Made by a program: the position numbers and the translations under genes. DNA of 64,000 nt from Candidatus Poribacteria bacterium (GTDB lineage Bacteria > Poribacteria > WGA-4E > GCA-2687025), in NCBI GenBank assembly GCA_018644665.1, contig JABGQA010000115.1, forward strand, positions 1-64,000, given 5' to 3'. Under the pieces are notes generated by a model. It was not told the DNA's origin, did not search any database, and worked only from the letters and a program-made list of their open reading frames with translations. Positions 44,569 to 53,972 of this stretch are shown piece by piece. Within the stretch, counting starts at the first letter, position 1. Each line of letters starts with the position of its first letter.

Positions 44569-45287
44569 CTACGAAGACGACTTAAGGCTTGCCCGGGTCG
44601 GCGTCCCCTTACCAAGGGACTCTACCCCGGGGAGGGCGTCCAGGCCCACGCGCACGGCTTCCTGGATCTCGTCCGCTGTGCGGGCGAAGCTCGGCACGCC
44701 TACGGTGATGGGATCCCCACTCTGACACGGCGGACTCGCGTACGGCTGCTCCGTCTCGAGGGAGCCACATGGAGGCGGCCCACGACGCCGTCGTATGTGA
44801 ACGCGAGGTGACGCCACTGATTGTCGGTGATGACGGTCGTTCCGTCGGCTTGGAAGTCGCATCCGCCCCCGAAGCCGATCCGCGCGTGCAGCACGCTCTG
44901 GTCGGCCTGCGCCCAAATGCCGTAGTTGCGGTTCGCGCAACCCGCTTGCTGCTTCCAGCTGATCCCTTGCCACTTCGCAGTCGACTCTTCCACCTTCACC
45001 CATGGCTCGACGGTGAGTTCCTCGAGCACCAGATCGTCGGTCGAGTCCACAATGACATAGCCTATCCCGTCGCCAGGGAACACCAGGCCGCCGCCGAACG
45101 CGGCTTCTGTCCAACTGAGCGAGCCCTCGAACGTCCCGTCATGGCCCTTTCCCGACGCGTCGTGCACTGTGGTGCCCTCGCCTTCGTTGAGCAGCCAGAC
45201 AGCGAGAGTGTCTCGGTCTATTCCCGCGTGGGCCGGGACCAAGCCAGACACCACGAGTGTGCAAAGCGCGATAGCTGCGCCACTCAC
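44569..45287 (-). pseudogene. Broken secreted LamG-domain protein gene
   Basis: One frame gives a signal-like GAAIALCTLVVSGLVPAHA and a LamG core (AVWLLNEGEGTTVHDASGKG, GYVIVDSTDDLVLEELTVEP, WRHLAFTYDGVVGRLHV). At about base 44767 the frame breaks. The family continuation GSLETEQPYASPPCQSGDPI with TADEIQ is in another frame, consistent with a 4-base loss in a CATGTG-GACG-GCTCC context. The following part also seems shortened. A 20-base tandem duplication sits at the 5' end. It is therefore annotated as a pseudogene. Confidence 0.7.
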
Positions 45288-45306
45288 GCGATAGCTGCGC
45301 CACTCA
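45267..45306. repeat. Perfect 20-base tandem duplication
   Basis: CGCGATAGCTGCGCCACTCA occurs twice without a spacer. It covers the likely start region of the broken LamG gene. Twenty bases is not a multiple of three, so the duplication changes the reading frame and may be one of the inactivating events. Confidence 0.85.
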
Positions 45307-45711
45307 GAAGAGCGGGCATTCGGCAGGGCGGTCTCACCACGTCCCTGCCTATCCCATGCGACCGGGGTGTCGATCGCGTCGGCATTGTCCACGACGGGTG
45401 GGGAGCCAACAAGGTCTGGCAGCGTACGGCGCCTGAACGTGACCGCGCAGCCGGGTTGTCCGAGTGCTCTTCCGCGGACGGCGAGACGTGTCTCGTCCTC
45501 GCCCGTTCCAGCTCCCGTCGCGGCTCCGGGCTCGACGATGTGAGCGGGCACCTGCGGAGGTCGGCCGCACGAGTGGCCGAGCCACGTCCGCGCCTGTGAT
45601 ATTCGCGCGGAAGCGCCAGCATATCAGCGCCCGTGGCGCGCGGCAGGCGGGCGCCATACAATCGGCGCTCAGCAGGAGTCGGCATGGACCCGAAACCGCG
45701 AGGCTGTACGA
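45307..45711. other. 405-base region without a supported gene
   Basis: The frames here are shadow-like and lack ribosome sites. The region separates the broken LamG gene from the FAD oxidoreductase and must carry the promoter of the latter, but no clear promoter is seen. Confidence 0.4.
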
Positions 45712-46983
45712 ATGGCGGGACAGGTCGGCGACCATTCCACGGACGTCCTCATCATCGGCGGCGGCGTCGTGGGCGTGTGCGCGGCGTACTACCTGCTCAA
45801 ACAGGGCCGCGATGTCACGCTCATCGAGAAGGGCGCTATCTGCTCGGGCGCATCCTACGGCAACGCGGGGCTCATCGCGGTCAGCCATGTCGTGCCGCTG
45901 GCGGAGCCTGGGGTCTTCGCGCAGGGACTCCGTTGGCTCACGCGGCCCGACAGCCCGTTCTACATCCGTCCGCGGCTCGATCGCGACTTCGCGCGCTGGC
46001 TGTGGCTCTTCCGCAAGGCGGCGACGCACAGCCGCGTGCGCGCGGCCATGCCCGCCATCCGCGACCTGCAATTCGCCAGCCTCGGCCTCTTCCCCGAGAT
46101 CATCGACGAGACAGAGGCGGACTGCCATTTCGAGCAGCGCGGGTTGCTGATGGCGTTCACGCAGCCGAAGAAGCTCGCTGCCGCCGTCGAGGAGGCGCGT
46201 GTGACGGCTGAGGTCGGGATCGAGTACGAGGAGCTTGACGACGACGCGATCCACGCGCGTGAGCCCGCCCTGTCCTCGAACGTCATCGGAGGTGTGTACC
46301 ACCCACAGGACGCGCACATGGAGCCGGCCTCCTTCGTGCGGGCCGTCGGTCGGCATATCCGCGAGAACGGCGCGAGGGTGCACGAAGGCGTCGAGGTGCT
46401 CGGCCTCGAGCGATCTGGCGGCGCCGTGGGCGTGGTGACCACGACACACGGCGGGTTCCAGGCGCGAGAGATCGTACTCGCGGGTGGCGCGTGGTCTCCG
46501 GAGATCGTCGGACCGCTAGGGTTGCGACTACCCATACAGGCCGCCAAGGGGTACAGCGTGACGGTGCGTCGGCCAGAGAAGGCGCCGTCCATCCCACTGC
46601 TTCTCACCGAGACGCGCGTCGCCGTGACGCCGATGGGCGACACGTTGCGATTGGCGGGGACGTTGGAACTCGCGGGCATGGACCTGTCCGTGAACATGCG
46701 GCGCGTGCAGGCTATCGTGGACGGCGTCCCCCCGTACCTCGCCGATGGCGCCACCGCGGACATGGAACTGGTCGAGATCTGGCGAGGCCTTCGGCCGTGC
46801 TCGCCGGACGGCCTGCCGTTCATCGGGCGCGCGAGTGGCTACGACAATCTCACCGTCGCGGCGGGGCATTCGACGATAGGCCTCGCGTTGGGCCCGATCA
46901 CCGGGAAACTGGTCTCACAGTTGGTCGCCCACGAGGCTCCCGAGATCGACCTGACGCTGTGCGATGTCGGGCGCTACGGTTGA
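45712..46983 (+). CDS. FAD-dependent oxidoreductase (D-amino-acid dehydrogenase-like)
   Basis: This 423-residue flavoprotein has the dinucleotide-binding GGGVVGVCAAYYL, GASYGNAGLIAVSHVVPLA typical of DadA-like enzymes, and a C-terminal EIWRGLRPCSPDGLPFIG plus GHSTIGLALGPITGK. It most likely oxidises a D-amino acid or hydroxyproline-type substrate at the membrane. GAGG precedes the ATG. The isomerase gene starts 38 bases after its stop, so they may form an operon. Confidence 0.9.
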   Translation: MAGQVGDHSTDVLIIGGGVVGVCAAYYLLKQGRDVTLIEKGAICSGASYGNAGLIAVSHVVPLAEPGVFAQGLRWLTRPDSPFYIRPRLDRDFARWLWLFRKAATHSRVRAAMPAIRDLQFASLGLFPEIIDETEADCHFEQRGLLMAFTQPKKLAAAVEEARVTAEVGIEYEELDDDAIHAREPALSSNVIGGVYHPQDAHMEPASFVRAVGRHIRENGARVHEGVEVLGLERSGGAVGVVTTTHGGFQAREIVLAGGAWSPEIVGPLGLRLPIQAAKGYSVTVRRPEKAPSIPLLLTETRVAVTPMGDTLRLAGTLELAGMDLSVNMRRVQAIVDGVPPYLADGATADMELVEIWRGLRPCSPDGLPFIGRASGYDNLTVAAGHSTIGLALGPITGKLVSQLVAHEAPEIDLTLCDVGRYG

Positions 46984-47021
46984 ACCCCGACACCAGGCGA
47001 ACCGACATTGGAGGACGCAGC

Positions 47022-47786
47022 GTGGACAGAAGCTACTGCGCGAGCACGATGCCACTCCAGGGGTACCCCCTGGCCGAGATCCTGCCTGCGCTGCCGGAGG
47101 CCGGCTTTACGGCTGTGGAACTGGCGATCGGGCATCTCGATGGGCTTTCCGCGAGCGCGGCCGCCGAACTCCAGGGCGCGCATGGCGTGAAGTTCCGCTC
47201 GCTCCTCAGCACCGACGACATCATGGTTCCCGGAGGCCGGGAACGCTTGGCGGACCTGGTCGAGACGGCCGGACGCCTTGCCATCCCGATGGTCAGCATC
47301 CCCAGTGGTGGCGCGGAAAAGGCATCGGACGAGAGCATGTCGCAGTGCATCGACCGGCTGGCGAATCTCGCGCGGCAGGCCGAAGGCGCCGACGTGCGAC
47401 TCGGGCTGTACGCGCACGAGGGTTCCATCGGCTATAGCCTCGCACGCGTGACGCACATTCTCGACGCGATACCGTCGTCGGCCCTCGGATTCTACTACAG
47501 CGGCTACCATTTCCACCGCGCGGGGGATTCCCCGGTCGAGGCGCTTGGGGCGCTGGCGGGACGCCTGTGCAACGTCTACTTCAACTGTGGCGTGGATCCG
47601 GGTGGTGAGGGCGAGCCGTTTTGGGCGCCCGAGATGGACCTACCCGCCGTATGCGACGCCATTGCTCGCGTCGGCTACGACGAAGAGATCATGCTGATCT
47701 ACCTGGGACTCGACGCCAAGGGGGTCGAGCCGGTCGTCGACGGTCTCGCACGCGCTCGGACCGCGCTGGACGCGATGTTCTCATAG
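47022..47786 (+). CDS. Sugar phosphate isomerase/epimerase-like protein
   Basis: This 254-residue TIM barrel is of the xylose-isomerase-like superfamily. YCASTMPLQGYPLAEILPAL, EAGFTAVELAIGHLDGL, LGLYAHEGSIGYSLAR and YEEIM-like LIYLGLDAKG segments are visible. The family's usual metal-ligand set looks incomplete, so a role other than isomerisation is possible. I chose the GTG at 47022, seven bases after a clean GGAGG; the track ORF extends far upstream through the oxidoreductase gene. It follows the DadA-like gene closely. Confidence 0.78.
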   Translation: MDRSYCASTMPLQGYPLAEILPALPEAGFTAVELAIGHLDGLSASAAAELQGAHGVKFRSLLSTDDIMVPGGRERLADLVETAGRLAIPMVSIPSGGAEKASDESMSQCIDRLANLARQAEGADVRLGLYAHEGSIGYSLARVTHILDAIPSSALGFYYSGYHFHRAGDSPVEALGALAGRLCNVYFNCGVDPGGEGEPFWAPEMDLPAVCDAIARVGYDEEIMLIYLGLDAKGVEPVVDGLARARTALDAMFS

Positions 47787-47822
47787 GACCTACCGGCATC
47801 GGCCCTGGAAGACCGCCAACGC

Positions 47823-48878
47823 ATGGAGTATTACGCGTTCACGACGCAAGGGCTGGAGAGCATCACGGCGCGCGAGGTGGAGTACGCGCTGCCGGATGCC
47901 GTCGTGACCCGCGCCCGTGGCGGCATTGTGCGCTTCACGTATTCGGGTGAACAGGCTCCGCTGTTGCGGCTCGGCACGACGGAAGACGTGTACGCCTACA
48001 TTGCCGACGGGACCGTTTCTCGCGAGCGCAAGGGCAAACACGACGTCGCCCGACGCCTGGCGGCGTCACCGCACTGGCACGAGGCGGTCGGCGCGGCGCG
48101 CGCGCTGAAGCGCAAGGACGTGAAGCGCATTACGTTCCGCGTCGTGTCCCAGCGGCCGGGCGGCGACCTGGCCTACCGTCGCGCGGACGTGCAGCGCACG
48201 GCGGCGGACGCCGTGCAGGCTATGTTCCCACGGTGGAAAGAGGTCGAGGACGACTCTCACCTCGAGATCTGGGTGCTCCAGGACGACGAGTACATTCTCG
48301 CGGGCGTGCGGCTGTCCGACAGGCGCATGCGGCACCGGACGTACAAGGTTGCCCACATCGGGGCCTCGCTCAAACCTACCATCGCGTGCAGCATGGCGTG
48401 GCTCACTAACCCGGAGCCGAACGACATATTCCTCGACCCGATGTGTGGCGCGGGCACGATCCTGATCGAACGCGCGTACTGCATGCCGTACCTGATCGCG
48501 AGCGGGGGAGACGCCGACGCGGGGGCCCTCGCCGCCGCGCGCGACAACCTCCTGAGCGTGCGGCGTCCCGTTTCCCTGACGCGGTGGGATGCGACGCATC
48601 TGCCCGTCCCCGACGGGACGGTCTCGCGGATCGCGAGCAACCTGCCGTTTGGGAAGCAGCACAGCGAGCCCGAGGATCTACGCGCACTCTACACGCGGTT
48701 CCTGCGGGAAGCCGACCGGGTGCTGGAGCCGGGAGGCCGCATGGTGCTGCTGACGTCGCAGTCGGAACTCCTGCGCGACATCCTCCGGGGCCGCCGCCGG
48801 CTGCGATACACGGAGACGTACCGACTGACCGTACTCGGGACGCGCGCGACGATCTACTGCATCGACGCGTCCTACTGA
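47823..48878 (+). CDS. THUMP-domain RNA methyltransferase
   Basis: This 351-residue protein has an N-terminal THUMP RNA-binding region (EYYAFTTQGLESITAREVEY) and a C-terminal SAM-dependent methyltransferase domain. The SAM loop is FLDPMCGAGTILIE and the catalytic motif is ASNLPFGKQ, an NPPY-like amide/guanine N2-methylation motif. It resembles the Trm14/RlmL group that methylates guanosine in tRNA or rRNA. The exact target base is not predictable. GGAAG precedes the ATG. A broken methyltransferase gene follows. Confidence 0.88.
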   Translation: MEYYAFTTQGLESITAREVEYALPDAVVTRARGGIVRFTYSGEQAPLLRLGTTEDVYAYIADGTVSRERKGKHDVARRLAASPHWHEAVGAARALKRKDVKRITFRVVSQRPGGDLAYRRADVQRTAADAVQAMFPRWKEVEDDSHLEIWVLQDDEYILAGVRLSDRRMRHRTYKVAHIGASLKPTIACSMAWLTNPEPNDIFLDPMCGAGTILIERAYCMPYLIASGGDADAGALAAARDNLLSVRRPVSLTRWDATHLPVPDGTVSRIASNLPFGKQHSEPEDLRALYTRFLREADRVLEPGGRMVLLTSQSELLRDILRGRRRLRYTETYRLTVLGTRATIYCIDASY

Positions 48879-48908
48879 TAGGCGGCAGACGACCGCGAGG
48901 GCCGCGCC

Positions 48909-49753
48909 GTGCCGCAAGGCCTCTGGGTCACGGAGACGCTCGAAGACGCGCGAGCGTACGATACGCGCAAAGAGTCGGGGCCATTCCGCTTCCCCGTGGC
49001 GCTGAAACGCGCGCGCCGCTGTGGCGTCTCATCGAGCACCTCCTGCCGCCGCCCGATCGCGGAACGCCGATCCTCGACCTCGGAGGCGGTACGGGCGTGT
49101 GGGCGATTCGGCTCGCGGAAGCCGGCCATCGCGTCACGATGGTCGACATCGCGCCGGGGTATCTGGCGCGGGCGCGCGAGAAGATCGCGGCCGCCGGTCT
49201 GACCGAGCTCGCCGCCGTGGAAGCTGGCGACATCTGCGATCTCAGCCGGTACGCAACCGACGCCTAGCCCATCGTGTTGGCCCTCGGCGACCCGCTCTCC
49301 CACTGCCATGACGCGGCGCGCGCCCTTCGCGAGATTCTGCGCGTCACCGGCCCTGGTGGGGTTCTCATCGGCGATGTGGAGAACCGATACGCGGCGCTGC
49401 GTGACGGCCGACGCGCCGAATCGTGGCAAGATGCCACGCGAGTCCTCAGCGACGGCATCGCGCGGTGGTCCGGTGAAGGCGACTTCGCGCCGATCCGTGC
49501 GTTCACACCGTCCGAGGTCCGTGGTGTGATCGAGGAGTCGGGCTGGCGGTGCGAGTCTCTGTACCCGTCCGACCTGCTGGCATCCATCGTGCGGCGTGAC
49601 ATGTTCGAGACCGCCGTGACCGAACGGCCGATGGATGAACTCGTCGCCCTGGGGGAACGGCTGCGCGAGGACGCGTCGCTTCTCGGGTGTGGGACGGAGA
49701 TCCAGTTCGTGGCGCGCAAGCCGCACGCGGCGGAACGAAAGGCGAGGACGTGA
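48909..49753 (+). pseudogene. Class I SAM methyltransferase gene with frameshift and nonsense mutation
   Basis: The protein starts at a GTG with QGLWVTETLEDARAYDTRKE. Near base 49000 the frame must shift to continue as APLWRLIEHLLPPPDRGTPI, LDLGGGTGVWAIRLAEAG and VDIAPGYLARAREK. An in-frame TAG stands at 49265-49267 (YATDA-stop). The rest of the domain then follows in the same frame as LALGDPLSHCHDAARALREI to the stop at 49753. The parts together form an ordinary methyltransferase of about 280 residues. The gene is probably non-functional unless both changes are assembly errors. Its stop overlaps the next gene. Confidence 0.75.
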
Positions 49754-51009
49754 CATCCATCGACGTTCGAGGCGGCGCGTTCCTGATCAACGGCACGCCC
49801 ACGTACGCGGAGATTGGCGGCAGCGACCCCGCGGCGCACGGGCTCCTGATGAACGCGCGGTTCATTCAAGGAGTGTTCGACGATCGCGCGCAGCCCGATC
49901 GGTTCGCGCGATTCGGCCACGACGAATGGGACGCGGAGGCGAACACGGATCGTCTCGTCGCCGCGCTCCCGGAGTGGCACGCCCACGGTCTGCGGGCCTT
50001 CACGGTGGGCTTGCAGGGCGGCGGCCCCGTGTTCACCATCGACGACTGGCGCACGATCGACAACAACCCCTTCGGCGCCGACGGGCGCTCCTTCGACTCC
50101 GGGTACGCGGGCCGCCTGGACCGGCTGATACGCGGAGCGGACGCCGCCGGGATGGTCGCCATCGTCAGCTTCCTGTACGCGTCCCAGGGGCCGCGGTTGC
50201 GCGACGGCCGGGCGGTACGCAACGCGGTCGCCACGGCCTCGAGGTTCCTTCGGGACGGTGGGTATACCAACGTCATCATCGAGGTTGCCAACGAGCACAA
50301 CCTCAACGGCTTCTCGAACCATCCGATCGTGCAGTCCGTCGAAGGCATCACGTATCTCATGGACATGGCCCGGCGCGAGTCGGGCGGGATGCTCGTCGGG
50401 TGCAGCGGCACGGGCGGGTACGCGAACCGGGAAGTCGCCGACGCGAGCGACGTCATCCTCATCCACGGCAACGGCTGCTCACGGCAGCGATACTACGACC
50501 TAGTGCGGACGGCGAAGTCCTACGAACTCGGACGCCCGATCGTGTGCAACGAGGACTCGCCGTGCTGCAGCCGGCTGGGCGTCGCGTACCACACGCGGAC
50601 GTCGTGGGGCTACTACAACAACCTGACGAAGCAGGAGCCCCCGGCCGACTGGTCGATCACGCCGGGCGAGGACGTCTACTTCGCGCGCCGCATGGCGGCC
50701 GGAATCGGCATCGACCTGCCGCCGTTGGACGCTGGCGACGAGTACTACTTCCAAGGGTTCGAGCCGGACATCACGCTGGACGGGAAGCGGTGGGTGCGAC
50801 TGGCGAGTCTGTATCCCGAGAAGGTGGATCGCGTCGAGTACTGGCGGAATGGCGAGCGCATCGAGGTCGCCTACGATGAGCCGTTCTTCATCGACTACCG
50901 GACGACGTGGATTCAGGGCCCGATCGTGGAACGCGCGGACGATCGGGAGTGGCGCGCCCGCATCTTCCAGACCGATGGCGCGGTGGTCGAGAAGGTGGTG
51001 AATGTGTAG
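49750..51009 (+). CDS. Cellulase-like (GH-A clan) glycosidase-fold protein
   Basis: This 419-residue protein has a TIM-barrel glycosidase look. The acid/base candidate is Glu182 after Asn181 in EVANEHNLNG, and the nucleophile candidate is Glu268 in IVCNEDSP. Other parts are WHAHGLRAFTVGLQGGGP and YFQGFEPDITLDGKRWVRL, the latter in a C-terminal beta domain. No signal peptide is seen. The GTG start overlaps the broken methyltransferase stop (GTGA). The true substrate, perhaps a beta-glucan or mannan fragment, is unknown. Confidence 0.75.
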   Translation: MTSIDVRGGAFLINGTPTYAEIGGSDPAAHGLLMNARFIQGVFDDRAQPDRFARFGHDEWDAEANTDRLVAALPEWHAHGLRAFTVGLQGGGPVFTIDDWRTIDNNPFGADGRSFDSGYAGRLDRLIRGADAAGMVAIVSFLYASQGPRLRDGRAVRNAVATASRFLRDGGYTNVIIEVANEHNLNGFSNHPIVQSVEGITYLMDMARRESGGMLVGCSGTGGYANREVADASDVILIHGNGCSRQRYYDLVRTAKSYELGRPIVCNEDSPCCSRLGVAYHTRTSWGYYNNLTKQEPPADWSITPGEDVYFARRMAAGIGIDLPPLDAGDEYYFQGFEPDITLDGKRWVRLASLYPEKVDRVEYWRNGERIEVAYDEPFFIDYRTTWIQGPIVERADDREWRARIFQTDGAVVEKVVNV

Positions 51010-51064
51010 CGCACGCTGACGGCGCCGTTGAGAACGTAGCACACGCACGTCGAGGGACAGTCTG

Positions 51065-51949
51065 ATGCAACTGTGGGGCGGCATCGAGGGTGGTGGGACG
51101 AAGTTCGTCTGCGCGGTCGGAACGGGACCGGACGACTTGCGGGAGGTCGCGCGGTTCGATACTACGACGCCCGCCGAGACGCTCGAGCGCGTCGTGGGGT
51201 TCTTCCGCGGCCATGGCGATGTGGCGGCTGTCGGCATCGCCTCGTTCGGCCCCGTTGACCCCGACCCGCACTCGCCGACGTTTGGCCACATCACGACGAC
51301 CCCGAAGCCGGGCTGGGCGCACACGGACGTCGCGGGCGCGGTCACCGATGCCCTGGGAGTTCCGGTCGGGTTCGACACGGACGTCAACATCGCCGCCCTC
51401 GGTGAGTGGAGGTGGGGTGCGGCGCAGGGCCTCGACACGTTCCTGTACCTGACGATCGGCACGGGCATCGGTGGCGGCGGCATGGCCAACGGGCAGTTGA
51501 TGCACGGCCTGGTCCATCCCGAGATGGGCCACATCCCACTACCCAGGGACATCGCGCGTGACCCGTTCGAGGGTTCGTGCCCGTACCACGGCGACTGTCT
51601 GGAGGGGCTAGCGAGTGGGCCGGCGATCGAGGCGCGGTGGGGGCAGAGCGCCGAAGAACTGCCCGTCTACCACGACGCGTGGACGCTCGAGGCCGAATAC
51701 CTCGCGCAGGCGCTCGTGAGCTTCATCTGCACGCTCTCGCCGCAGCGGATCGTCATGGGCGGCGGGGTGATGGAGCAGGCGCAGTTGTTCGCGATGATCC
51801 GTCGCCGCGTTCAGGAACTGCTGAACGGGTACGTCGCGCACGCGTCCATCCTGGAAGATATCGCCGGCTACATCGTGCCTCCGGGCTTGGGGAGTAGGTC
51901 GGGTGTCCTAGGCGCGATCGCCCTAGCACAGCGCGCGGCCGCGGAGTAG
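51065..51949 (+). CDS. ROK family sugar kinase (fructokinase-like)
   Basis: This 294-residue kinase phosphorylates a hexose with ATP. The N-terminal phosphate loop is [15 protein letters not shown], the central catalytic [14 protein letters not shown] and [11 protein letters not shown] are intact, and the ROK zinc site is [12 protein letters not shown] with [11 protein letters not shown]. The layout fits bacterial fructokinases. GAGGGAC precedes the ATG. It follows the glycosidase-like gene and precedes the sulfatase gene, which fits a glycan-use cluster. Confidence 0.9.
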   Translation: MQLWGGIEGGGTKFVCAVGTGPDDLREVARFDTTTPAETLERVVGFFRGHGDVAAVGIASFGPVDPDPHSPTFGHITTTPKPGWAHTDVAGAVTDALGVPVGFDTDVNIAALGEWRWGAAQGLDTFLYLTIGTGIGGGGMANGQLMHGLVHPEMGHIPLPRDIARDPFEGSCPYHGDCLEGLASGPAIEARWGQSAEELPVYHDAWTLEAEYLAQALVSFICTLSPQRIVMGGGVMEQAQLFAMIRRRVQELLNGYVAHASILEDIAGYIVPPGLGSRSGVLGAIALAQRAAAE

Positions 51950-52040
51950 CGCCGCGCTCAAGAACGCCTGGCCCCGTTGCGTTCAGAGCGCATCTCGCGT
52001 CACCATCCGCGCGGAACGCCACCGAGTCGCGAGTGTACCC

Positions 52041-53432
52041 ATGCCCGACGATCGACCCAACATCCTCGTCGTGTTCGCCGACCAGTTCCGCCGTCAAGCG
52101 CTTGGGTTCCTTGGCGAGGATCCTGTGCTGACCCCGGCGCTGGATCGGTTCGCCGAGGAGAGCTGTGTGCTGACCCATGCGGTGAGCACACGACCGGTCT
52201 GTAGTCCGTACCGGGCGATGCTCCTGACGGGCAAGTACCCGCACGCGAACGGGGTCGTCGGGAACTGCAACTCGGATACCGTGCAGCATGCGAACTACCT
52301 GCGAGCGGAGGACGTGTGCCTGTCCGACGCGCTGCACGCCGCCGGATACGACCAGGGCTACATCGGCAAGTGGCACCTCGATCCGCCCACCGAAGAGCAC
52401 AACGCCTACACCGAGGGCCCGCGGGGCAACGGTGTCATCTGGGACACCTACACGCCCGTGGAACGGAGACACCACTTCGACTTCTGGCACACGTATGGGT
52501 GCTGTGATAGGCACATGAAGCCGCACTACTGGCAGACCGACGCCGCGGTGGGCGAGAGGATCGACGTCGACGAGTGGTCGGTGAAACACGAGACAGACAC
52601 CGCGATCGCGTACATCCGCAACGACAACGACGCGCACCGGGATCCGACCAAGCCCTTCTCGCTCATCATGTCGCACAATCCTCCTCATCCGCCGTACGCC
52701 GCTGTGCCCGACGAGTACCTGCGTCCCTACGAGGGGATGAAGCTGCCGGAGTTGGCGAACCGGGAGAACTTCGATCCCGACGCGATCGGCGGAGAGGCAC
52801 GAGCGAGAGCCACGCTGCAGCAGTACTTCGCCGCGGTCACCGGCGTTGACGAGCAGTTCGGCAGGCTACTCGCCGCGCTCGACGATGCCGGGCTGAGCGA
52901 GAACACGATCGTTGTGTTCACGTCGGACCACGGAGACATGCTCGGATCGCACGGCCTGATCGGTAAGGACGTCTGGTACGACGAGTCGTTCCGTGTGCCC
53001 ATGATGATCCGGTGGCCGGGGCGCGTCGCAACCGGTGAGGACGACCTTCTCATCGGGACGCCGGACCTGATGCCCACGCTGCTCGGCCTGGTCGGCGAGG
53101 CAGACCGTATCCCGGACGACGTTCAGGGCTCTGACTCGTCCCCCGCTTTGCTCGGCGCGCCGTATGAGCGGCCGACGTCGGCGCTGTACTACACATCGCC
53201 GCCCGGACGAACGGAGATCGGCCGCCGCGGGGTCATGACGCATTCCCACACGTTCGTCATCGACCGCGGAGCCGACGGCGCCGAGAACGCCATCCTGCAC
53301 GACCATGCCACCGACCCGTACCAACTCGCCGACGTTTCGGATCGTGAACCGCGCCTCGTGCGTGAGTTGCAGGCCCAGGTCCGTCAGTGGGGCTCTCGAA
53401 TCGACGACCCCTGGTTGTCTGCGTCACAGTGA
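52041..53432 (+). CDS. Arylsulfatase-type sulfatase
   Basis: This 463-residue sulfatase begins PNILVVFADQFR, with Asp14 as a calcium ligand. The formylglycine site is Cys54 in VCSPYR (CxPxR), activated by an FGE-type enzyme not present here. Other family features are GKWHLDPP, FTSDHGDMLGSHGL and IRWPGR. It removes sulfate from glycans or aryl esters. No signal peptide is seen at this start. Its stop overlaps the probable GTG start of the GNAT gene (GTGA). Confidence 0.92.
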   Translation: MPDDRPNILVVFADQFRRQALGFLGEDPVLTPALDRFAEESCVLTHAVSTRPVCSPYRAMLLTGKYPHANGVVGNCNSDTVQHANYLRAEDVCLSDALHAAGYDQGYIGKWHLDPPTEEHNAYTEGPRGNGVIWDTYTPVERRHHFDFWHTYGCCDRHMKPHYWQTDAAVGERIDVDEWSVKHETDTAIAYIRNDNDAHRDPTKPFSLIMSHNPPHPPYAAVPDEYLRPYEGMKLPELANRENFDPDAIGGEARARATLQQYFAAVTGVDEQFGRLLAALDDAGLSENTIVVFTSDHGDMLGSHGLIGKDVWYDESFRVPMMIRWPGRVATGEDDLLIGTPDLMPTLLGLVGEADRIPDDVQGSDSSPALLGAPYERPTSALYYTSPPGRTEIGRRGVMTHSHTFVIDRGADGAENAILHDHATDPYQLADVSDREPRLVRELQAQVRQWGSRIDDPWLSASQ

Positions 53433-53893
53433 CAGACGTGGTGCGCAGCAACATGACTCCGTCGGTGTCCGTGGCTCGCCTAGGGGAGGGCGGTGTCGAC
53501 GCGGTGCGGCGCGCCTCGCACGTCTTCACAGGGCATCCCGACCTAGACGACGGCGCGATCCGGGCCTTTCTCGAAGACCCCGGGGCGTACTTGCTGCTCG
53601 CGCACGTCGACGCTCGCCCGGCCGGGTTCGCGCTTGCGCACGCGCTGCCTCGGATAGATGCCCGGGGCGCGATGCTGTACCTACACGAGGTCGACGTCCT
53701 GCCGGAGTTCCGACGGATGGGAGTCGCGACCGCCCTCACTGGGGCGATGCTGGAAACCTGTCGGGAGCGTGCATTCGGCGAACTGTTCGTGATATCGAAC
53801 GAGACCAACGTCGCCGCGATGCGGCTTTACGAGTCGACCGGAGGCGAGCGACCGGCTTCGGACGATGTCGTATTCGTCTACCAGACCGGCTGA
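53429..53893 (+). CDS. GNAT acetyltransferase, AAC(3)-I-like
   Basis: This GNAT protein has AFLEDPGAYLLLAHVDARPA, the CoA-binding DVLPEFRRMGVATALTG and a C-terminal SNETNVAAMRLYESTGG, resembling aminoglycoside 3-N-acetyltransferase type I and its housekeeping relatives. Calling it a resistance gene would go beyond the evidence. I chose the GTG overlapping the sulfatase stop, giving 154 residues; an ATG at 53453 is an alternative, and the track start at 53387 lies inside the sulfatase gene. Confidence 0.78.
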   Translation: MTDVVRSNMTPSVSVARLGEGGVDAVRRASHVFTGHPDLDDGAIRAFLEDPGAYLLLAHVDARPAGFALAHALPRIDARGAMLYLHEVDVLPEFRRMGVATALTGAMLETCRERAFGELFVISNETNVAAMRLYESTGGERPASDDVVFVYQTG

Positions 53894-53972
53894 GGGCGAG
53901 ACACGGCCCAGGCGGCCGCGTTGATCCCGCGCGTCGTTCTGTGCCGTTCCGCTGGGACGCCGCGAGGTCGGA

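Noticed and set aside
45349-46449. 366-residue minus-strand ORF
   Set aside because: It is antisense to the DadA-like FAD oxidoreductase, whose motifs are clear.
44569-49753. All frame breaks as sequencing errors
   Set aside because: Indel errors remain possible for single sites, but the 20-base duplication, the damaged heme motifs and the truncated transposase cannot all be simple base-call errors.
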